This document shows, piece by piece, positions 23,392 to 35,775 of a DNA stretch of 64,000 nt; positions within the stretch are counted from its first letter, which is position 1; the number at the start of each line of letters is the position of its first letter. Source of the stretch: Brasenia schreberi (lineage: Eukaryota; Streptophyta; Magnoliopsida; Nymphaeales; Cabombaceae); contig JAYKKT010000064.1 in the NCBI GenBank assembly GCA_036023115.1, positions 2,529,001 through 2,593,000 on the forward strand, in the 5' to 3' direction. The notes beneath the pieces are model-generated. The model saw only the letters and a program-made list of their open reading frames with translations, was not told the DNA's origin and made no database searches. A program made the translations under genes and the position numbers.

Positions 23392-26300
23392 TCACTCTGG
23401 AGTTTGAACGTCAGATAGTAACTGCTCAGATCCTTCTGGTGGCGCCGCCGTAGACGTGGGGCTGGGACTTGCAATGCTACTTGTGATTGGGTGACTAGGA
23501 GGCTTTTCTATAATCCCTCGCACATTGTACTTCTCAAACAACTTTCCATGGTTTTCTGCCCACCATACTTCAGCCTGCCGCTCGGCGAATCTTCTTCGGC
23601 TGTAAAGGAATATCAAGTGCAAATCAGGTACGTTATAGTGATATCAAAACACCTTGTGCTATTATATGTGAAAGAAAGTGAGAGAGAGAGAGAAGTGACC
23701 TGAATTTGACTTTCTTGAGAACCTTAGTCCCATCCTTAAGCCGCAAGAGCGTAACATAAACGCCAGATTCGAATTGCTCAACCCACTGGGATTCTATCTC
23801 ATCTTTGTTCCTTTGTGTGGAAGCAGCAGCTGAAGTTGCACCATTCTCAATGCTTTGATGAGGCGCCTTTGCTTCTGTGCCACCACCATCAACCAGCTGC
23901 TTGCTGCCTTTCTCCTCGTCGCTGTCAACCGACCTTCTGTCTATAGTTATATCGTGAGCGTTGGATGTGTGCTCGAACGAGTTCCGTTCAGGAGAATATC
24001 GTCCCTCATTTCTTTGCAAGTCTTCAGAAGATGAAGATCGGAAAATGGGACCATTGCCAATTTCAGCGAGATGATCCGTCAAGTTTAGGATGTCATTGGG
24101 AGGCAAGTCAGGGGGTAGCTTCTGCATCACCTCCTTAAGCTGGGCAATTCATTTAAGCCATGAGTATATATGGTAGCCGAAATAATAAAAAATGTAACAG
24201 AAAGATGTTGGACGTGTGTGTGTGTGTGTGTGCGGGCCCACGCGCGCGCGAGAGAGGGAGAGAGTTCCGGCAATTAGGAGTGAAGGCACCTCACTTGATG
24301 TCCAAGACACTGACGGGAAGAACATCTATTCATGTCCATTCATCCAAACACTGTGTTAAGAGATGAGGCAACACTGTTATTTCCTAACAAGACACGGTAA
24401 GGCCTTAGCTAGAGGACTTTTCATCACTACTAAGACCATGGCCACGGCTTGCAGTTCGGGTTCGAGGTCAAGTCCAAGATCAGATTCAAAATCATGGGCA
24501 CAAGGCTAAAGCTACATGCATGAATGTAAAAATGGGCTCGATATACCTGTGCCCCGAGGGACTTGATGACCTCCTTTACAACGTTGCGTTTCTCATATTC
24601 CTCCTCTGCTTTCAAGGACGCTTGTTGAGCTCTTTTTTCAGATTTCTGAATTTCCGACTCTTGGGTTTCACATCGTTGTCTAAGATTTTTAACCTGCATG
24701 CGACGAATAATCCATGGACACAGCAAAATATAAGAGGAAATTGACAACTCTATTGGGCCAAGAAGAAATACTCAAAAATGCGTATAAGAAAAAAAGAAAG
24801 ATCAACATATTAGAGAGAGAAAATACAGTATCAGAGAAGTACGTACCTGAGATGTTAACTTTAGTACTTCTTGGTTTAGCAATTCATTCGTCTTCTTAAG
24901 ACTGTCAAACATGCCCTTGGAAAAGTTGACACCGCCACCCATTGTAGGAATTGGACTTACAGAACGGGGAGGGCTTGGTCTTCTTGAATACGGTGACACG
25001 GGCCTGGAGTTACTGGCTGCTGGCTGTGATGGATCCACAAACAAGCATCACTTTACAGAATAATTGGAAGCTGAATTAATTGGTTCGACGTGAACAAATA
25101 TGGGCATGTTCTCATCGACAAGCAAAACGAAGGGAAAAAATCATAAATTTTGTTCACCTCACCTCAAAATATTTAACCGGAGACAAGATGTTGAGAGGCT
25201 GCAGAACCTTTGGCGACTTCAAGTCACCTTTATCCACCCTGTCCTTTGGGCCAAATGTGCGCTTACCCATCAACAGATTCTTCTTAAAAGCAGCAACAGA
25301 AGATTCAGTGTTTTCTGCTGCTTTAAGCTTGGCATAGCACACGTCACAAACACGATGTGGCTTCCCTGGAGTTGGTGCCAATGCCGCTTTCAGAGCCTTC
25401 TTGGAACTGCATGCATGGCAGTGAACCAGGCCACAGTTATAGCAATTGTGTCTTTTCCTTGTAAATCCAAATGCTTGCTTGCAACCAGTGCAGACAGACT
25501 GGTCTGCACCTGAAACCCATTTATGCTGGCATATGATAGCAGTGAAGTTCAAACCACATGATATGTTTCTAACATGCCTATCTTTCAGAGTTTCAACGAG
25601 ACATGGGGTTTTCCTATCTTCCACATCCCCATGCCCTAGTCTGCCGTTGGCCCCTTTTCCCCATGTGTACACTTCACTTCTTGAAGTCAAAACAGCAACA
25701 TGGTGAGATCCACAAGCAATCTCCTCAACGTATTCTCCAACCAAACGATCCTGAACTAAGCAAGGCACCTTTCCATCAGATTGTGGATTCCCTAACTGGC
25801 CGTTTGAAGCGCTGCCCATGGTAAAAACATGCCCTGATGTAGTTAGTCCAACAGTAATATTATGCCCACAAGCTAACTGAAAGAAATTATAATCAATGAG
25901 TGATGATACACAAATAGGAATTAGGCGGGCTTCTTTATCTCCATGACCAAGCCGGTACTTGTCCCCATCTCCCCAAGAGAAGAGCTTCCTTGATGAAACA
26001 TGTGCACCACCGCCATGTTGTGCCACAATCACCTCTACAATTGCCGCCGTGTGCCACACCCCGCACGCAACTTTAATTGTTTTCAATCCTCTCAAAGATT
26101 CAACTTCTTTGGGGCATATTGCGCTTTCTCTATTTCCATGTCCCAAAACTCCAAAAGTTCCATCACCGAATGTGAATAGTTGGCCACTCGAAGTAGCCAA
26201 TGCTGTGTGCCATGTGCCACAGGCAACAGAAGCCACTTGAAGCCCTTCCAAAGGACCTGAAACTCTCTTGGGAATCGGCCAATGGCTAACATCAGTTCCA

Positions 26301-29300
26301 TGGCCAAGCAAACCCGCATTGGGTGTGTCATCACCCCATGTAAAAAGCTCACCAGCTCCAGTTACAGCACATGTATGATACTCTCCACAAGCGACCTGTT
26401 CAACACTGCTAACAGCCAAAGATTCAACTAGTTGAGGTTTACACACAATATCAACATCAACTCCATGGCCAAGCCTGCCCCCAGATTCTTCTCCCCATGT
26501 AAATACTTCTCCTTGCTTTGTGATGAGAGCAACATGTCTAACGCCACAATTGATTTGGCTAACATCTAAAACTACGTTGGATTCTAGGGGCTTCGGGAGA
26601 AGGACATCAGTTCTCGTAAATGAAGAAGAAGAAGTCCCCCCTTCAGGTGGTGTGTCAAACCACACTTCTCCCCAGATATAAACATCTCCCAGAGATTCAC
26701 AATCATCGGGCCCACCGGAACTCTGACTTGAAGTACTAGGGAGACTTGAAACACTGAGTCGGAAACCATCTCCGCTACCTCTTAGTTGCATATTTGCATA
26801 GTCTGACGACCCCAGTAACACATCTGTCGTCGACCTAGCCAAAATCAAGGAAGGCTCGCGACAAGCAGCAAAATATGGTGGTGGTGACTTATTAGCAGAA
26901 TTGTTAATCTCTAGTGCTGCACCAAAATGACTGTGGATTACAGGACTGTTTGGAATGAACTCACCATTCTGCCAAACAAATAAATAATTAGACCCTGACA
27001 CGATAAAACCGATCTAAAATGGAGTAAATTTAGCATATGCCACTACATGTACTTCAATCCTCCCCCACCTTTATGAATGAAAGAATACAGAGAACTAACA
27101 AACAAGAAAAGAAAAAATAAAGCTACTTATTAGATAGATATAGTGCCAACACTCACATAAGAACTGGTTCTTTCCCTGGATTCGTCAAATTTGGATCGCT
27201 TTCTTTGTCCAGTGGAGATCAATGCCTTCAGGCCAGCAAACCAAACTTCTGACTCAACCTTGTCCTTGCAAATCTATGCATAACGACATCAGAACCAAAC
27301 CAGCATGAAGTAATCCGTAAACCAGCATGAAGTAGTCCACAAACGACATGAAAGAATCTTAATCCAACAAAATTCTGTTGAAGCAAAAATAGACACACTA
27401 AAATGCAGTCACTGACCAGATCAAGTGACCGTTCACCGTTATTGTATATCAAAGAAAAGGACAGATAATCTTTCTCAGGACGAAGATATCTTCTGAAAAC
27501 AGCCTGAAGAAGTAAACAGACATAAATTAATTAGAGGGAAGCTTTTTGCATATATACAGCACTATAGGCTTCAGAGAGAAAAAAAAAAGAACTAGCAATT
27601 CCTGCAAAAACATTCAGGAAGTAAACTCACAGTCCTCTGTCCAGGGATAATCTTAGAAACAGTAGCTAGCTTCAGATTCCGCTCCTCCCCACGTGAATAC
27701 CAGATCAGTGTTGTCTCGTCCTGGTTCCATTATCCATATAAGTAACAAGTCATAAAAAAACTTCAAGTGAATTTGGATTTGCTGAATAGCATTGTTGAGA
27801 TAAGTTTTGTTCAGTTGCAATCTGGTGCATTACTTCAGCTATGATCAAATGGGACAACGAATAAATACCCTATGCTGTTATAGCGGACTATAGTTAAAAC
27901 TATGTGCATGATTGCCCGTTGACAGTACTTCTGACTGATAAGGTGATGTAGAACAAACTCAATAAGCAGGTGCCAGATTTGATATTTTCCAGCACAAACT
28001 TTTTATTTTGAGATTTTGTCAAGAACAACAAACTGCAAATCCTAGATCTAACATCAATGGCAATGAGTAGACACGACAAAACAGAAAATGCAAGAGCTAC
28101 ATAAAAAAAGACCACAAAATGCAACACATGAACAGATAATGCAGAAAAATGTCCCAAAATCAGCAGGCCAGGGTGCCGCATGCTGCAAGTAATACCAGCT
28201 TAAGCATGTATTGGACCAGAAGGCTAAGAATGAATCCTCCTATAGTGAACAAAATATCTTAACTCCTTAATTCAAGAACTTTCTTATTCTTACGAGCAAT
28301 CAATCTAGCAATAAGAACTATCACCAGATATTTCCACTTCCAACCTCGATCAACGGTTCCATCCCCACCAGGGACACTGTTACAATACTAAAATTCCCTA
28401 GCCATAACATTTCAATACTTGGTAATTGAAGGGACATGGAATCTTTCTATAATTTTATTGTAAGGAATGAGTAGTGTCCAGCAAAAGAATTTTAGCACAA
28501 TGATAGCAAATATACTTACAGCAGAAAGTCTGAATGGGCAAACTTTGGGCTTTCCTTTCCGACTATATTTGACCAACTGTGAGCCCTTCTTCAATGCAAT
28601 AAGTGCCTGAAGAAAGCAACAAACAGGGATTATATGCATATGATATCATCAATAAGACTCAAAGTAGAAACTTAAAGAAGCAAAACGAAATCATCATCCA
28701 CCGCTTCACACTAACAACAACAGAATGGAATACCAGTTAAGAGCAGCATGGTACAACGTCAGAAGAAGTATCACCCCGCTCTCTTCCAAGAAATGAAGTA
28801 GCAGAAAATCTGGATTTCAGCAAAAAATTCCACAATGCAAATAGGCCCTAAATGTTTCCTTGGCATCTTCTGTAGATTCAATCAAACTCTCAAATGCCAG
28901 ACTGATGCGAAGGTCGATGAGGATGTGCATTGAAGGAAATTATTACCACCCAATTCAAATGAGGAATTCACTACAAGGTGGGCTCTCGTACAGAAACCTT
29001 ACCAAAAGAAGTTGTGGTGATATCGAGCATAATGAGATAGATGTGTAAAGGAGAGCAAATAGTCCATTTTTGTCTTTCTTGGTAGCAGCATTATTGGCGT
29101 CTTTCTACCACGGTTTTTTGTTAGGCCAATCCTACCAAGGATACATTGGATTCCAGCCATCATGTCTCAGATGACAGGGCTCGGTGATGATATGGTAGCC
29201 TATATTATGTAAAAATGAGACCTCTGAGAGAGAGAGAGAGCTGTTTTTGTGCTCGATTTTCATAGCCCCTGTTAGAATATGATATTTGCTAACGAAAATG

Positions 29301-31200
29301 CCACAAAATTCATTAAAATGTCTTTACTTGATATCTGTAATGTGATTTCTGTTTCTCTTTTCCATATCTTAACGAGGTACGGAAAGAACCTAGAACACAT
29401 AAATATATAAAGAAAGGTTCCAAAGTCTTAAAAGGAAAATAAACATGGTCCATTCTGTATTTTCTAGTTGAACGCGAACAGGACAACAGAGCAAGCATAA
29501 TGATGGGAAATAAATTTATGTAGCGGACCCCATTTGATGTCAGGAAAAGTTTGTCTTTGTGATGCCACAAGTACTCCAAACAATGACAAACAAATCAAAG
29601 CTGATTTCAAGTGTTCAAATGACAAAACTAACAATGCATGCACGAGCTACAAGGAATATGTACGTCTCACAATGCTGAACAATACTCAGAATAGCTCCCA
29701 AAAAAGCCACGTGTAAGCAGTTAGAGAAAACGCTTTACTGTCTAATATATGGTGAGTTTAGATATCAGTGCCAAAATTTTTACTCAGCCTCTTGCTTTTT
29801 AAGGTATTACACAAACACCCACATTAATAGTAAATGGCACACTTTACCTTGGTGATTTGAGATCATGGTTGTGATAGCTTTTCGAATTTTCCAAGTGCAA
29901 CAGAGATAAGCTTGTCCTTTGGTGATCAAATGCAAAGTCAAAAATCTCAAAATTAGTCACAACCCGTTATTGTGTACAGTATCTTCGGGAAGGGAAGTGG
30001 CCGCCAAATCAACTCTGGCAATTCAGGTGGTGCTTCATGAAATTTTGACAAGTTAAGAGGATTAAAACTGAGTTTTTCCATTTCCCAATCACATAAAGCT
30101 TAGAAGATAGATCCTTCTAATGCAGTGATTTTACCAAGTGAGACTTAAAAAGGCCTTTTCATGTGTGAAAGAGGACAACTAATTTAAGAGATTAAATGCT
30201 TCCTAAGCCTATTTTCCTCTTCTTCACAAAGAAAAAAACTATACCAAAATGAGCAATATAACTTTTAACATTTCATGATAAATTTTCCAAGTGGCTGAAA
30301 TCTTTTATCTGGGATCTGAACCTGTCCAAGACCAGAATCATTATGTTTCACCATGTCCTATTAGGACTGTCATATAAAGGGATCTTTTCTTTATTATGAG
30401 GGCCTTCTTTGCTTGAAGTGGCTGCCAATTAACATGAAGGACAAGGAGGTGTTTGTGCTCCTCCTTTAGTGTGGATGTTGGATTGTGCATGTGATCATGA
30501 GGCTTTGAGATTGTCTGTTATGACAGTGTTACAGAGAGATCAGAGAGGGTCTTCTGTTGCTTTCTTCCTGCTCTTTTTGTTGGTGAGATTGAGGGAAGAG
30601 AGAACTCCTTGAGTGGGTTTGTGAATATCCTCTTGATTTGGGGTTTTGGGCATCTCTCATTCAAGGATTTTTATTTCCTATGTTGCTGCTGTTATTTGGG
30701 ATAAAAGCTTCATTGGTCCTTGCTCGTGGACATAGGGCACGACTCCTTGTTGTGATTGTTGAACCACTAAATTTGGTGTGCTCTTCTACTTATTATTCCC
30801 CTGTTGCTATTATTTTCTTTTTATTTTCTTATTTTGGTTTATCATATTCAGTTATTTCTATCTGTTCAGTGTGGTTCCCATTGCAGCCTATTCTTTGTTA
30901 TTTGTTATTTGTTATTTGTGTTCTCTTTCCTTTTGCAACAAATAATTGTTTCGAAGTGATTATTCCGAAAAGAACAACTAATTAATGATAGTCAGAATAT
31001 GATATGAATATCCTCAAGTTAACATGAAAATTAGACAAATGGTCCGCATAAAAACAAACAATTTGCCCTTATTCATAAAATTTGAGAATGCAATTTATAA
31101 CAACAAAACCAAATTGATCTTATACATGTAAGAGAGAGAGAGAGAGACTGACTTGCTCGATATCTCGCTCAGCACTTCCATAGTTAGCAAGATCTGCCAT
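23392..31200 (-). CDS. PH, RCC1, FYVE and BRX domain protein (PRAF family)
   Basis: Ten coding exons: 31200-31153, 28606-28520, 27720-27631, 27503-27417, 27273-27157, 26968-25163, 25023-24847, 24693-24547, 24139-23700 and 23599-23392. They join in frame to 1068 residues, the usual family length. Residues 1-143 form the PH domain ([16 protein letters not shown] start). About 237-620 are RCC1 repeats ([24 protein letters not shown]). About 625-690 are a FYVE finger with the plant variant [14 protein letters not shown]. Then come a Ser/Pro-rich linker, a coiled coil (about 785-865) and a BRX domain ([13 protein letters not shown] ... [13 protein letters not shown]). PRAF proteins bind phosphoinositides and act at the plasma membrane and endosomes, with guanine-exchange activity on Rab GTPases reported for the RCC1 part. 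All splice borders are GT/AG. I see no lesion. Confidence 0.93.
28607..31152 (-). other. Large first coding intron of the PRAF-type gene
   Basis: About 2.5 kb with no internal gene. It carries the diverged inverted copy of the downstream segment (about 29150-29240) and a short GA repeat near 29227-29240. Open stretches inside (29313-29579, 30638-30985) have no recognisable domain. Confidence 0.6.
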
Positions 31201-31275
31201 TCCATGAGAAATAATCGCAAGAAAGCCACGAAAGGTGCCAGCGCAGCGGCATCAGGTTCAATCACTATTCCCCTC
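31153..31275 (-). other. First coding exon of the PRAF-type gene with an out-of-frame upstream ATG
   Basis: The exon probably starts at 31275 after an acceptor CTTGATCAG. A probable 5'UTR exon ends at a CAG|GTACTC donor at 32638/32637, giving a 5'UTR intron of about 1.36 kb. An ATG at 31205-31203 lies five bases upstream of the family-conserved start (31200-31198) and in another frame. Ribosomes starting there would miss the protein. Confidence 0.55.
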
Positions 31276-32199
31276 CTGATCAAGGAAAGCTCTTATTTCC
31301 AATTATTGAAGAATTTATGATTCCAGAAAATCTCAAATCAACTAATAATTCCTCCAAGAGGATATTATGCACACGAAAAGCATGATGAATGGAATCCGAA
31401 CCAGTGATCATGAACAAACACATACAAACTCATGTGGGTCCCATCCATGTGAACACAACATCGTATTGGAGAAAATGCCAATCTGCCAAAGTTTTAAATT
31501 TCAGAACCCAAACAGAGAAAAGATTGGACATGTTACTTTAATATTTTCATATAAAATTATAAATCGTAAACTTCTAAAAGAAGCTGTATAGAGTATCCTG
31601 GGTATTACTCTGGTGTTAATTTCATAAGATTGGAAGAGAAATGAGAAATAAGATTGTGACTGTCCAACCTGCCTTGGTGCAATAGTTTCTTGAAATGCAC
31701 TTTCAAGAGATAGAAAAAAACTCCAAACAACCAATTGGAATTACAAGCGGGAAAAAGAAAGATAGGGTGAATATGGGAAGAGAATGATTTGCTACAGAAC
31801 TTTCTGAGGGAAACCTGAATTGAAATCCTGAATCACCAAATCTAAGATCAATGTGCAAAGTTCTTTGAAAAATGCAACACAAAGAGGAATAAAAAAAAGA
31901 ACTGCCTGTCCATGGAAACTGAATTGAAATACCGGTATGGGAATAGAGATCACACGGATTTTTCTCCTTGTAAGAAAATTTTGTGAATAGCAACTTTTCA
32001 GATGCAACAGGAAGCAATTTTTCCTAAAGAACTTCCCACTAAAGTCAAGATTTTCAGAAATCATTGCCATCGGACCTTGACAAGATCAGAGGTTCACGTA
32101 GATCTGCATCTAGTTCCTTCTTCCGGTTCAGCAAACGTACAGAATTTCCACGATCGAACCCAGAATTCACACAATGTTCACAAAACTCTATATCTCAAA

Positions 32200-32565
32200 G
32201 ATGCTAGGACAAAGGAGGTCGAAGAAAGAGTCGCCAAACTGTCATCCGCAGATCTGGATAGGGTTCGCTTCACTTGACCAGGTGTGGTAATTCACAGCAC
32301 ACCTGTGAATTCTTTGTGTATGGAAAACAAGTTAGACGAGGCAATTGGATTGATAGAGTCAATGGAGTTAAGCAGAGATATTCCGGCGAATATCTAAACA
32401 TACAATACTCTAACTGAAACATATTTAAAGCACGGAGAGTTGCAGAAGGCTTGGAAGGCAAAGAAGCAAACAGGGATTAATGGGCGCAGACCGGATTTTT
32501 TCAGCTTTCACAGATTTATACAGAACATATTCAGTCGGGTAGATGCACTTTGGGGTATCAAAACT
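32200..32565 (+). pseudogene. Pentatricopeptide-repeat-like fragment
   Basis: From about 32324 the plus strand reads KLDEAIGLIESMELSRDIP, then a stop at about 32396, then TYNTLTETYLKHGELQKAWK. The spacing and residues are those of PPR helices, which bind organellar RNA in intact proteins. A following FFSFHRFIQNIF segment fits the same family. The frame is short and broken, and lies antisense within the probable 5'UTR intron of the PRAF-type gene. An open stretch at 32002-32277 may belong to the same scrap. Confidence 0.55.
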
Positions 32566-34020
32566 CAAAAATCACAACACCGTCCAAATCTCAGCACCAC
32601 TTAATCCTATACACAGTAATGGGGAGAGAGAGAGTACCTGGGGTGGTGATTCACAATCCGAGGGATAGAGAAAGAGGGAGGGGAGAGATGCAAGGGAAGA
32701 GGAAAAGAACGAACGGCCATGCGTGACGGAGCGCGCCGACCCTCGACCTTTTCGGTTCCGCTGGAGCTTTCTGCGACGCAAACACGCCCTGTAACAGAAA
32801 CCCGCCATTTCCGGTTTGACGACTCTTTCCACCTTGTTTCTTTCCCTCCATCCTTTTCTTACACTCACATGGGTTCGGTTCCGGGTTGCCTCGTGGGTCT
32901 GGATTTCACCGAAACTCAAAGGTATTATATTCTACCCTCCTTAACAAAATCCCATCCACTAAATTGGGCCCATCTAACTCGCTAAGCAAATGCCAAATAT
33001 CCAACTTGCAAATTATGCGATTAATCATTGATTAACATGCAATATTTAACTCAATAAATACTTTGTCTCTCAACGGGAGCGCACCTACACCAATGACGAC
33101 GGATCTACATTCAGCCGAGGTGGAACGTCCACCTCACTCCAAATTTCGAAAAAATCAGCTATGATACATAGTTCACCCCACCCTAAAAGAGTTTTTAGAT
33201 CTGCCACTGACCTACACCACATGGCATGATCTGTAGAGACGATCAATTAACCCCAAATAATATCTCACTTATGCTAAAGAATCCACAGTTAAAACATTTT
33301 TAACTAAACCTCAGATTTATAAAAAACATGTCTCTGAAAGCATATCCAGAATTTATCAAGCTTCTTCTTGAAGAACCACGGCACAAGTTCGAAGAAGTGT
33401 TATTATCATCCTAATCCAAACAATCTTCAAGAAATTCCAATGTCTTGCTGGGAAGAAAATTACAAAGTTAATGCTTTTATTTTACAGTCAATAAGGTGGC
33501 CAAGGTGATTCATACACATTAATGACCAAAATCAACTGAAAAGATGCATGAAAATCATGGGGAGCAAGTGGGCAGAGGAAAATCACTCCAAGAATGCATC
33601 GAAGCTGTGCTTTCACTCATAAGTGGCAACAAGGTTCAGTGATTCTTGCACAAGGAAGCACAATAAGCATGGCAAAATATGTATGAACTGAAGTCACCCT
33701 CTTCGCTCAAAGTCTACTGCAAGCGTCATCTTCCTCTACTTTCGAGCATAAGAATGCATAATCACCTTGCATCTAAATATCATTTCATATCTGAAATTGA
33801 TGTTTGTGTGGTTAGCTTCTTTTACTTTGATGGCATAATCAGAATATTTCTTTTTAATTCCTTTTCTCCCAGCTTTTATCGGTAAAAAGCTCCATTGATG
33901 TAGGACAATCCTTCTATTTGATGACAATCTCATGCCAGAAATGATCTAATGAAATACAACCAATGACTAAGAGACGGTCCCAGTATTCATGCATGAAACC
34001 TCCAAAGAACCATCATGAAC

Positions 34021-34205
34021 TCATGAAGCCCGATGAGAGAGAGAGAGGAGAGAGCAGACGTCTTTCCTTCCTCTGGCTAGAACGGGTGGCTGAAGCTTAA
34101 CAGTAACACTCATGCACCCACGTCCAGAGGATTCGAACTCACCACCTGCAAAGTGGTAGTCAAAGAGCCCAGACAGATGAGCTAACAACGATTTGCCTGC
34201 TTCGT
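34021..34205 (-). mobile_element. tRNA-derived SINE, inverted
   Basis: On the minus strand, TTAGCTCATCTGTCTGGG (A-box-like) is followed about 30 bases later by GGTGGTGAGTTCGAATCC, a near-canonical B box. A unique body and a CT-rich end (CTCTCTCTCTCTCATCGGG) follow. The head closely matches the unit at 63830-63945, which has GCAGGTGGGGAGTTCGAAAT. Confidence 0.65.
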
Positions 34206-34284
34206 GCCTTATGTTCATGTTACCGGTATCAGGTTTAGACCATGTAACAGCCTCGGGGGCTATATCTCCATGCCACAATACAAA

Positions 34285-34470
34285 AACAACTAAGCCTTTT
34301 TTCATATTAGACGCGATCGACTACATGAATTTTTATTTTTCCACATAGCCCTACATGAATTTTTATGTTTCCACATAACCCTATCATATGCTATGTTAGT
34401 AGTTAACTCAACATAAGTTAGATCATTCTTTATTGTTTCTTTTCAACACTTTTGTTATCATCATTTGTCT
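34285..34470 (-). mobile_element. RTE-type LINE/Au-like 3' tail, inverted
   Basis: Read on the minus strand it has GATCTAACTTATGTTGAGTT, then a GGAAACATAAAAATTCATGT block present twice, then a TATGAAAAAAGGCTTAGTTG tail. This is the same word order as 16731-16912. The CATGTAG/GGAAAAATAAAAATTC block is tandemly duplicated. Confidence 0.5.
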
Positions 34471-35117
34471 CTTTTAATACTTTCAAAATCTAGTTTTCCA
34501 TACCTTCTTACAGGCATTTCTTTTAATCTTCTTTCTATATATCCAAATTATCTTAAACAATATTCTCTCATTTTATATTTCATTGATATCACTCCCAATT
34601 TATTTCTAATAACCTCATTATCGCGTGTGTGTGTGAGAGAGAGAAACAGTTTTTCTTTTTATCAAAGCTTAGGTAAAATCATTCATGTAGATCAAATTAT
34701 TTGTTTAGTAGGAAGCAACTTGTGCATCATCCAGATATGGCATACAGAAAATCTCCCTTTAAGAAATCGGGCCATAAATATTAGCAAAATATAGTTACAT
34801 AACTGCGTGGAATGGGTTACTTTGTTTTTAATCTGTCAAAATCTCAGACAGAAATGTCCTTCGATATACGTTGTTGACCGTATCCGAATTTGGATGAGTT
34901 TAGCCCTTGACTGGCTTGGTGTTGACTTACCAAGTCCGTCAAAGTTTTGAACCCAATTTGATGAAAATCATCTAAACTCAATATATTGAAAAATGAGGCA
35001 AAGTTAGGGTTAGAAAATCTCCAATATCTTGGTCTCAGGTTCATGTATCATTTATCCTCGTATTGTGGTGTGAGAGGTTACTTAAGAGTATATAGAAATT
35101 AAAATTGACAGACATTA

Positions 35118-35530
35118 CATCTTCCAAAAGAAAAATTTTAAATATCTAGGATCAAATTTTCATAATGATAAAAGAATTGATGGAGATGTTATGCATAAAA
35201 TTAATGCAGATTGGTTAAAATGGAGAAGAGGATCAGGTATTCTTTGTGACAAGAAGATATCATTAAAGTGAAAATGTAAATATTATATAGCAACAATTAG
35301 ACCTGTCATGTTTTATGGTTTTGAGTGTTGGACAGTTAACCATCAAGATGCACAAACATCTTTTGTGGCATAAATGAAGATATTAAGATAAATGAGTGAT
35401 CATATAAAGAAAAACATACTTGAAATGTAACCCTGACCTACACCATTTGAGAGAGGAGGCTACCTCTATGCTAATAAGAGCACAAAAGTGATGATGGAAT
35501 GCATTTGTAGATATCTAAAATGAATCAGAA
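35118..35530 (+). mobile_element. RTE-type LINE reverse-transcriptase C-terminal remnant
   Basis: Reads FKYLGSNFHNDKRIDGDV, then KINADWLKWRRGSGILCDKK, a stop, then RPVMFYGFECW. These are the final blocks of RTE-clade LINE reverse transcriptase. It is a dead fragment between the PRAF-type and Alfin-like genes, and more complete than the copy at 11415-11790. Confidence 0.65.
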
Positions 35531-35775
35531 GTTCCTCGATCAGATTTCACCGTCTTTAAGCAAAGGCTTCCATTGATTCCACTAACAAATCCACAACCTA
35601 GAATACACTTGGCTTCAACAGATTTTTTTCTTCTAAAAGTTCGACTGTTAAACATGGAGAAATATTTTGGTAATGCACAAACACCCACACCTCTTAACCT
35701 TGATGACTTGTAATCTCAGTGCCCTTTGATGTGTCTCCTCCACATGTTAACTTAGACGATGTCAATTTGTAAACT

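Larger units (their letters stand above)
32640..35100. other. Intergenic DNA upstream of the PRAF-type gene
   Basis: 32638-32900 is CT/GA-rich and probably holds the PRAF 5'UTR and core promoter. Beyond it I see no gene. It contains the SINE at 34021-34205, an inverted RTE tail (34285-34470) and a short GT/GA repeat near 34625-34645. Confidence 0.45.

Noticed and set aside
29313..30985. Open stretches inside the PRAF first intron
   Set aside because: Hydrophobic AT-rich translations without motifs, consistent with chance frames.
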